From NCBI GenBank assembly GCA_015345905.1, contig JADDTR010000012.1, positions 380,578 through 444,577 on the forward strand: a stretch of 64,000 bases of DNA, given 5' to 3'. The notes below the pieces were generated by a model, which saw only the letters and a list, made by a program, of their open reading frames with translations, was not told the origin of the DNA and ran no database searches. This document shows, in pieces, positions 57,514 through 64,000 of the stretch. The position numbers and the translations under genes are program-made. The stretch comes from Aotearoamyces nothofagi (lineage: Eukaryota; Ascomycota; Leotiomycetes; Leotiales; Tympanidaceae). Positions within the stretch are counted from its first letter, which is position 1; the number at the start of each line of letters is the position of its first letter.

Positions 57514-60131
57514 TCAAGCCTCTTCGCCAAGACCAACTTTATCTGCTAATGCTGGAGTGCCGGGGCTCGTTCCAAGGCTTGAATCAGTCTCCACGCTCAT
57601 TCCTCTTCCAAGTGGACTTCTCGGCTTGACATTGCGACGTGCTTGCTGTAGTCTATCCAGTGGCCTATTTGCTCTTCTGGCTGGAACATATGGCGAAGCC
57701 GGGGGAGACGGATTCACCGCTGGCATGGAGAGACGAGAGCCTGTTGAGTTCTCTCTGCCTCTCAATAACCATGGCTCAGACGTATCGTCTAGTGTGGTGT
57801 TTTCTCTTGACCACCGTCGCCCGTCAGGTCTGTATCCAGAATCTTGTGCATATGAGTCAGACGGCGTACTATCTCGCGTATACTCTTCTTGGCTATCATA
57901 AGGTTGACCCTGATATTGGTAATCTTCTCCGTGGTGTTTTACTGGACTCTCATCATAAGGATCAAAGCCTACTTTCTGTCTGGCTTCATTGCGTTTACGT
58001 CGACGTTCTTCGCCATCACCCCCAGCACCCGTAGTTGATGACTCTTCTAAGAAAAATGTCAAAAGTTCATCGGGTATGGCTAGGTGAGATGCTTGCTGAA
58101 ATTGTTGTAGAGCCGTAAGCCTGATTAACATTTCCAGGAGGGACAAGGAAGTTCGGATGGGGGTGAAAAGCGATGAATTGGCCGATGCAAATATCGGGAG
58201 AGACGGCTCCAAAACCTGACGATTTCCTGGTAAACATTCTGAAGTAGAGGATGGGGTTCCAATGTTAAGTTGTGCAAAGCCCGCAGTGATAGTTGGATCG
58301 ACTGACGATTCTCTCAAAGGGCTTGGATGCCCCGATGCGCACACAGAGTCATTGCTCCTGTCTGAGCTTTCTTCGAAATTATCATCGTCGGGCTCGGTGT
58401 AGACTTCAAAGGCGATCCATTCCGGGTCTAGGTCTGGCGGAAAACGCCAGACTGTCTCTTCTTCACTCGGAGCAGAGTTTACACTTGCAGCAGGTAGTGG
58501 CATAGAGCTTTCTTGAAGAATCTGATGGTCTATATCCGCTTGAGACTCAACTGGGTCCGTCTCACCCTCCACATCATCTTCTGGTTCCTCGTACCAGATA
58601 TTCTCTCTTTCAGAACCTTCCATCATACGACGTGGAGGTAAAGCATTTAAATCTCTCTTCAGTAACAGCACTGGGTGGTTCGCCTCACCATCACTTCCTA
58701 TGTTCAATATTTTCCCAGTGTCGGCATAGAATATCTTGGAGATTTGGTGTATGGGAAGAAATTCTCTGATCCCTGCCAGCCGTACGTCTTCAAATGGTCC
58801 TGGCTGGTTTTCTTCGTTGTCAAATGAATGGGCTCGGTCATCGTCTAGGTCTTCTATCACCTCAAGCTCGTATGCATACTCGTTCGATTTGCCTCCACAT
58901 GCGGGAAAGGACGTCCCTTGCTCGCCCCCTTCACGAGAATCTTCAAATTCGCCCTTAGGGTTGATATGAGTTTCTTGTTTAGGTGTTTGAGGATCGACAT
59001 CCCTTGAGTAGCCATAGATAGTAGATAATGGAACTCTGATCAACTTGACTCTCGCCTTATGGATCGCTTCCTTCCAAGTCGTAGTCCTCATGCTATTTTC
59101 GTCAACGCCTCTTCGCTTTGCGTGACCGGCAAACAACATGTATACAGAGAGTGTAAAGGTGGGTCCAACTTGAACTAGATTATACGGCTCCATTGAGTAC
59201 TTCGTATCGCCCGCGGTAAGAAAGGTGCTGGCTTGGAGTAGCCTTGATGGAGACACGGTAGCAGGCAGAGTGGTTGAAAGACTAGCACCCGATGTAGTAA
59301 TGGCAAGGTTTATGAGCGGGACAGCATCTTCAATTCGAGTTAGTAGTCGCTTGATATCTTGCATGATAAATTGAAGCTCCTCTTCATGATTAGGGCGTGA
59401 CTGAGCTCTAGTCCTGGCACGGCGGGACGTCTCTTCTGCGCTTGCAGCTTTGGCCAGACGAATACCAAGAGACTGAATATCCCAACGAAGGGCCTTTGTT
59501 AAGGCAACGGCTGATTCTAAAGAGGTGTTTCCTCTCGCAGAGCTAATAGAAGTTAGAACGAAAAGTTGATTCACCTACTAGGATAGTGCACTTACATAAG
59601 CTCTATCATATCAATGGCAGGCGATATAATCTGTAGTTTAAAACTATGGTTAGATTATAAACTTAGGAAAGAACTCTGGAATGATGGCCGTTAAATGAAA
59701 TTTAGACAGATCACAACAAAGCTTATAGTAGGCAAGGGATACTAGAAAGTATAGCAGGGCTTTTCCGCCATCTACAGTTGAAGGAACTTACTCTAATTTT
59801 GCTGTCGAGACGTTCTTGCAGACCCTGAAGTTCGTGAAGATCTCCCTGATCGTCCACGGTCTGAGGTGACATTAGTGGGGTTCCATTAAAAGTACCGCTG
59901 CTGGGCCACTCGCCTTCAGCAGCCTTGAGCACTGGGTGATGGCATAGGTACTGGTGATGGCAATTCCAGAACTAAAATTGTCAGAATGGAGATAGAAGTT
60001 ATAGGAATCAACTCACCGAATCGCGTAGTTCATCGCTTGCTGGGTAAGCTGCGGGTAGCTTTAATACACTGTCCGATAGAACCAGGTGGTAGCAGGCCTA
60101 GATAGCTTACCTTCCCCAGAAAGACCTCCAT
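57514..60131 (-). CDS. RanGTP-binding protein, Yrb30 family
   Basis: Six exons (minus), 60131-60111, 60048-60017, 59971-59896, 59860-59792, 59630-59596 and 59542-57514, sum to 2262 nt and 753 residues. Yrb30-type proteins bind RanGTP and influence its hydrolysis. The joined N terminus reads MEVFLGKLTQQAMNYAIR, SGIAITSTYAITQCSRLLK, LHELQGLQERLDSKIR, then IISPAIDMIELI and SARGNTSLESAVALTKALRW. This is the conserved opening of the fungal family as I remember it, and it exists only when all five small exons are spliced. The C-terminal half is acidic, then Ser/Pro/Arg-rich and disordered. Intron 3 (59861-59895) would be just 35 nt. The gene is divergent from SUP35. Confidence 0.85.
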
Positions 60132-60665
60132 GATGAAATCAGTCGGTCACCACCTGACTTTATGGCCTGAAAGGTTATGGATCTTTCATCGGCATTTCGA
60201 GATTAATAAAATACTGGAGGATTTTCGGAAGTCATGATGGTCACTGGTTTGATGTTGCCTTGAGCACTTCTGCATTGGTTTTGGTGTTCGGCGCGGGTAG
60301 ACGCGTTAAGTACTAACTTAAGCACAGACGGCTTATGTAAGCAAAAAAAGCCCTTAATTATCCAACGTCATTGGTGCGGGACCAGGCCCTCTCAGGCTTT
60401 AATTTTCTGGTAATTCAGACTCGTTAGCTGTCACTCTCGCCCATACATAGAAGAACGCATCGAACTTGACTTACACCGACAACGCTTTGGGAGTCAACTC
60501 GAGTCACATCGACTCATAGAGCTCCGTATTATCTGTTCTCCTGACATACCACGACATTTCCCTCCCCGAGGCTGTCTTGAATAAATAAGCAGGGCGCATC
60601 CCACGAACCCCCCTCCATTCTATAACACGCTTGCCTCTGCCTCGATACATTCAAAGGCAACCATC
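60132..60665. promoter_or_regulatory. Shared promoter of the Yrb30 and SUP35 genes
   Basis: 534 bp between the two start codons. The SUP35 side has a pyrimidine-rich stretch (60600-60650), usual before highly expressed fungal genes. Confidence 0.6.
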
Positions 60666-62931
60666 ATGTCAGATCTAAATTCTTGGGAAGATGACCCAGC
60701 TGCGCAGGAAGACAATCTCTCGCGTCAAGCGCAACAACTAAACCTCAACAGTAATCAGCCAGCTGCTGCTGCTGGAGGTTTCCGCCCAGCTGCAAACTCC
60801 TTCCAGCCGGGCGCCCAGTCCTTCCAGCCGGGCGCCCAGTCCTTCCAGCCGGGCCAACAATTTCAGCAATACGGTGGAGGTTATGATCAGTCTCAATACC
60901 AGCAGTACCAAGCCCAGGGCCAGACACAGGGCTATGGTTACCCTCAATACGGCGGACAACAGGCAGGTTATGGCCAATATGGGCAAGGGGGATATGGTGC
61001 TGGGTATGGCCAGGGTGGATATAATCAAACATATGGTAACTTATATCTCGAGGAGAGGTCAAGGAAACCTTACTAACGATTCCAAAAGGTCAACAATACC
61101 AAGGTTATGACCAACAGCCGCAGGCAGTACCGGCCCAGGCACGAGCGCCTGTAAAGGTGCCTACCATTGCTAAACGACCTGCTGAGGGCTCTGCACCGCT
61201 CGCGAGTCCATCAGCACTTAACAAACCAGTTACAACTAAAGAAGGAGGACCTAAAGTGCTAAGCATTGGAGGCGATGTTCCCGCTTCCGCTGCTAAGGCA
61301 AAAGTTTTGTCCATAGGTCTGCCAGCGCCTGCGCCTACTGCTGCGAAGCCAACCCTCCCTACTACTGGAGCTAAAGTCGCGGCTGCAAAGGCTATCGAAA
61401 AGACTGAAGCAAAGTCTGCCTCTCAGAGTGGTAAAACATCTCCTTCACCCTCTTCCGGTCGATCTAGCCCTACATCTGGTGCAGCAAAGCTTGCAGCGCG
61501 TGAAGCCGATGCTGTGGAGAAGGAGCAGGCTGCGGATGTTGACGAAGAAACTCTAAAGGAAATCTACGGAAAGGAGCATGTTAACATCATATTTATCGGC
61601 CACGTTGACGCTGGAAAGTCTACCCTGGGTGGAAGTATTCTCTATGCCACTGGTATGGTCGACGAGCGAACCATGGAGAAGAACAAGAAAGAAGCGAAGG
61701 AAATGGGCCGTGAGACATGGTACTTATCATGGGCTCTTGATCTAACTAAGGAAGAGCGGTCAAAGGGCAAGACTGTGGAAGTCGGTCGTGGATACTTCGA
61801 AACTGAAAGGCGACGATACAGTATTCTGGACGCTCCTGGTCATAAAACATATGTTCCAAGTATGATTGGTGGTGCATCACAGGCTGATGTTGGTATTTTG
61901 GTTATCAGTGCGCGTAAAGGAGAGTACGAAACCGGTTTCGAGAAGGGAGGCCAGACGCGAGAGCATGCCATGTTGGCAAAGACTCAGGGTGTGAACAAAT
62001 TAATTGTTGTCATCAACAAAATGGATGACCCTACAGTAGAATGGTCAAAGGACCGTTACACGGAGTGTATCACCAAGCTCAGCGCTTTCCTCAAGGCTAC
62101 TGGGTACAATCTCAAGACAGACGTTTTTTTCATGCCCATTGCGGCACAACAGACCCTGGGTATCAAGGACCGGATTCCTAAGGGGATTGCACCATGGTAC
62201 GATGGGCCTTCTCTTCTCGAGTATCTCGACAATATGAAGACTCTCGAGCGAAAGGTTAACGCCCCTTTCATGATGCCTATCAATGGCAAATACCGAGACA
62301 TGGGCACGATTGTGGAGGGTAAGATTGAATCTGGTGTGGTAAAAAAGAGCATGGCCTTGACTATGATGCCAAATCGGCATCAAGTTGATGTCGCAGCTGT
62401 CTACGGCGAGACCGAAGAGGAAGCCAACGCTGCTCAGTGTGGTGACCAGGTCCGGTTACGATTGAGAGGTATCGAAGAAGAAGACATTCTGCCCGGATTT
62501 GTGTTGTGTTCCCCTAAGCGTCTCGTGCACTGCGTCACAGCTTTCGAGGCCCAAATTCGAATTTTAGATCTCAAGAGTATCCTGACAGCAGGTTTTAACT
62601 GCGTGATGCACGTGCATTCAGCCATCGAAGAGGTCACCTTCGCAGCACTTTTGCATAAACTGCAAAAGGGTACCAATCGTAAGAGCAAGGTGCCTCCATC
62701 TCACGCTAAGAAGGGAGAGAGTATTATTGCAAGGATGGAGGTCATCGGCGGTGCAGGATCCGTGTGTGTGGAAAGATTCGAGGATTACCCTCAACTAGGA
62801 AGATTCACTCTAAGAGACCAAGTAAGTAGCCTTCATTAGCTGGTTTTCTTTAGATCGTGCTAATACCAAATCAGGGACAAACCATCGCCATCGGCAAGAT
62901 TACCAAGCTTATCACAGAGCCAGTTGCCTGA
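60666..62931 (+). CDS. SUP35: Translation release factor eRF3 (Sup35) with prion-like N domain
   Basis: Exons 60666-61035, 61089-62821 and 62875-62931, with 53-nt introns, the first having TACTAACG, give 719 residues. eRF3 is the GTPase that works with eRF1 to end translation. Domains: an N domain (about 1-130) rich in Gln, Tyr, Gly and Asn with SFQPGAQ repeats and QGGYGAGYGQGGY-type blocks; a Lys/Ser/Pro/Ala-rich M domain to about 280; then the EF-Tu-like GTPase with GHVDAGKST (about 293), DAPGH and NKMDD, and two beta barrels ending in GKITKLITEPVA from the last exon. The first intron falls inside the prion-like region. The GTPase motifs are all intact. Confidence 0.96.
60798..60854 (+). 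repeat. 21-bp in-frame coding repeat in SUP35
   Basis: Two full copies and a partial copy of a 21-bp unit (TCCTTCCAGCCGGGCGCCCA plus G) encode the SFQPGAQ heptads. The copies are nearly identical at DNA level, which points to recent expansion or homogenisation. Confidence 0.92.
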
Positions 62932-63234
62932 ACATTTAGCATGACGATAAACATGAGTGCATAGGCTAGGAAGCTCTTTATGCATAGGTCGATCGGCCAG
63001 GGGTATCGAGCAGTCGACAGATAGAAATGGCTATAAAAGTATTCTCTTCGCAGAAGCAATCATAGATACAGTGCCATCTTATAATTTTAAAATCTTGGTG
63101 TGAATAGAAAGAATAAAATGACAGGATATTCTGTCACGTCTTCAGACTACCCTTATCAACCCCATTCGCTAACCTTAGTAACGTCAGGGTAGTCATAGCA
63201 GCCTCAACAAGGAGTTCATTTTCTAACATATACT
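62932..63234. other. Convergent intergenic region
   Basis: AT-rich 3' flanks of SUP35 and the sirtuin gene. No gene is seen. Confidence 0.7.
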
Positions 63235-64000
63235 TTAATGCCCCATTTGTTCCTTGAATATTTCTGGCACGATGATCCCTGCATCGCCCTCAAACATCCA
63301 ATCTTCAGGTTCTAATGATCCAGTCGCTCCCAGATTTACACTGTCCATGTTGACGACAGCAATTCTGGCCCCTTTAGTTCTTGCTCGCTCAATATAACCC
63401 GCAGCGGGATAAACCTCGGCAGTGGTACCAATGACCAGCATCAGGTCGATCGTCTCTGACTCACCTATCCACCGATCAACTGCATCGACTGTATCTTGAG
63501 GGAGAGTCTCGCCAAACCAGACCACGCCCGGCCTCAACAGGCTTGATTTGCACTTGGGACAGTGAGGTAGGTCTTCTTTGGGGATCTTTCCATTGTTGAT
63601 TGGCTCGTAAGGCTCGGTGCTGGCTTTGACCGAGGCAGGTGTGTTTGGGTCGAGTAAGGCGACACGGGATTTGATGGAGGGAGGCGCGGAGGAGATACCC
63701 ATGGCATTGTACAGAGAAGATGTTGCTTCTGCACCTGTCTTGTCTGTCTCGGAAGGGGATGGTTCTGAGGATGCAATGGCTAGAGCTGGGACTATTGGAT
63801 CCGAGAGGTTGTTGTAGTCAACGTAGTCGCAGCGGGGATTAAAGCATTTGATGTCAAAGAGGTTGCCATGCACGAGATGTAATTGAGATGGTGGGTGAGC
63901 AGCGCGCTGGGACAGACCTATTTATATCAGTTTTCCATTTCTGTGTTCTTGTGATACAGTAGAGGAGTGATTATATTGGAAAACACCACGATTAATGAAG
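63235..64000 (-). CDS. Sirtuin (NAD-dependent deacylase, SIRT5-like), 5' part outside the window
   Basis: The last exon runs from 63917 to TAA/TGA-type stop at 63235 and is preceded by a probable intron acceptor (AAATAG at 63918-63923). The NAD-binding first half lies beyond the right edge. Visible parts: GLSQRAAHP, QLHLVHGNLFDIKC with the catalytic His of the HG motif, a CFNPRC first zinc pair, a CPKCKS second pair, GVVWFGETLP, and the NAD-contact block LVIGTTAEVYPAAGY. Between the zinc pairs sits a Ser/Pro/Thr-rich insert of about 85 residues, longer than in bacterial relatives. Class III-like sirtuins remove acetyl or acidic acyl groups from lysine. The specific substrate is not known. Confidence 0.85.

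Overview
This window comes from a filamentous ascomycete (Pezizomycotina). Its genes carry short GT-AG introns of mostly 45-60 nt with CTAAC/CTGAC-type branch sites. The protein families are typically fungal: Zn2Cys6 regulator, sedolisin, wax-synthase-like acyltransferase, fungal MscL, Yrb30, and Sup35 with a Q/Y/G-rich head. The Sup35 and Rad5 sequences suggest Leotiomycetes or a nearby class, but that is an impression. I see no rRNA, tRNA, CRISPR array or intact mobile element.

Layout. 0-4 kb: the 3' part of an unrecognised gene, then an MBOAT/wax-synthase-like acyltransferase. 4-7.2 kb: a very GC-rich divergent pair, a 2-oxoglutarate dioxygenase that fits thymine 7-hydroxylase and an amidohydrolase that closely fits uracil-5-carboxylate (iso-orotate) decarboxylase. 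They share a 0.6 kb promoter with six GATA boxes. Together they would turn thymine into uracil. 7.7-9.2 kb: an alpha-arrestin with two PPxY motifs. 9.2-17.9 kb: an 8.8 kb gene desert packed with short tandem arrays, many with a 5-bp unit, ending in an eight-copy minisatellite. 18-25.3 kb: a CorA-type transporter, then a head-to-head pair of a complex I assembly factor (NDUFAF6-like) and Rad5 helicase/ubiquitin ligase. 26.3-31.3 kb: a full-size ABCA transporter. 31.7-38.8 kb, all on the minus strand: a PlsC acyltransferase, an ornithine cyclodeaminase/mu-crystallin homologue, a divergent histidine phosphatase, a four-exon MscL channel with a zinc-ribbon-like tail, and a 55-residue cysteine-rich microprotein. 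40.4-43.7 kb: a secreted sedolisin and a GNAT acetyltransferase. 44.9-56.2 kb: two Fe(II)/2OG oxygenases, a Zn2Cys6 regulator, an MFS exporter and an MDR oxidoreductase, which resembles a small metabolic cluster with no backbone synthase. 57.5-64 kb: housekeeping genes, namely Yrb30 and Sup35/eRF3 from a shared promoter, and the 3' part of a sirtuin.

I built the exon models by reading splice sites and frames by eye. For every complete model the exon lengths sum to a whole number of codons. Several first or last exons are short and easily missed: NDUFAF6 exon 1, the GNAT exon 1, the MscL exons, the Rad5 last exon and the Yrb30 exons 1-5. All names rest on motif recognition without a database search.
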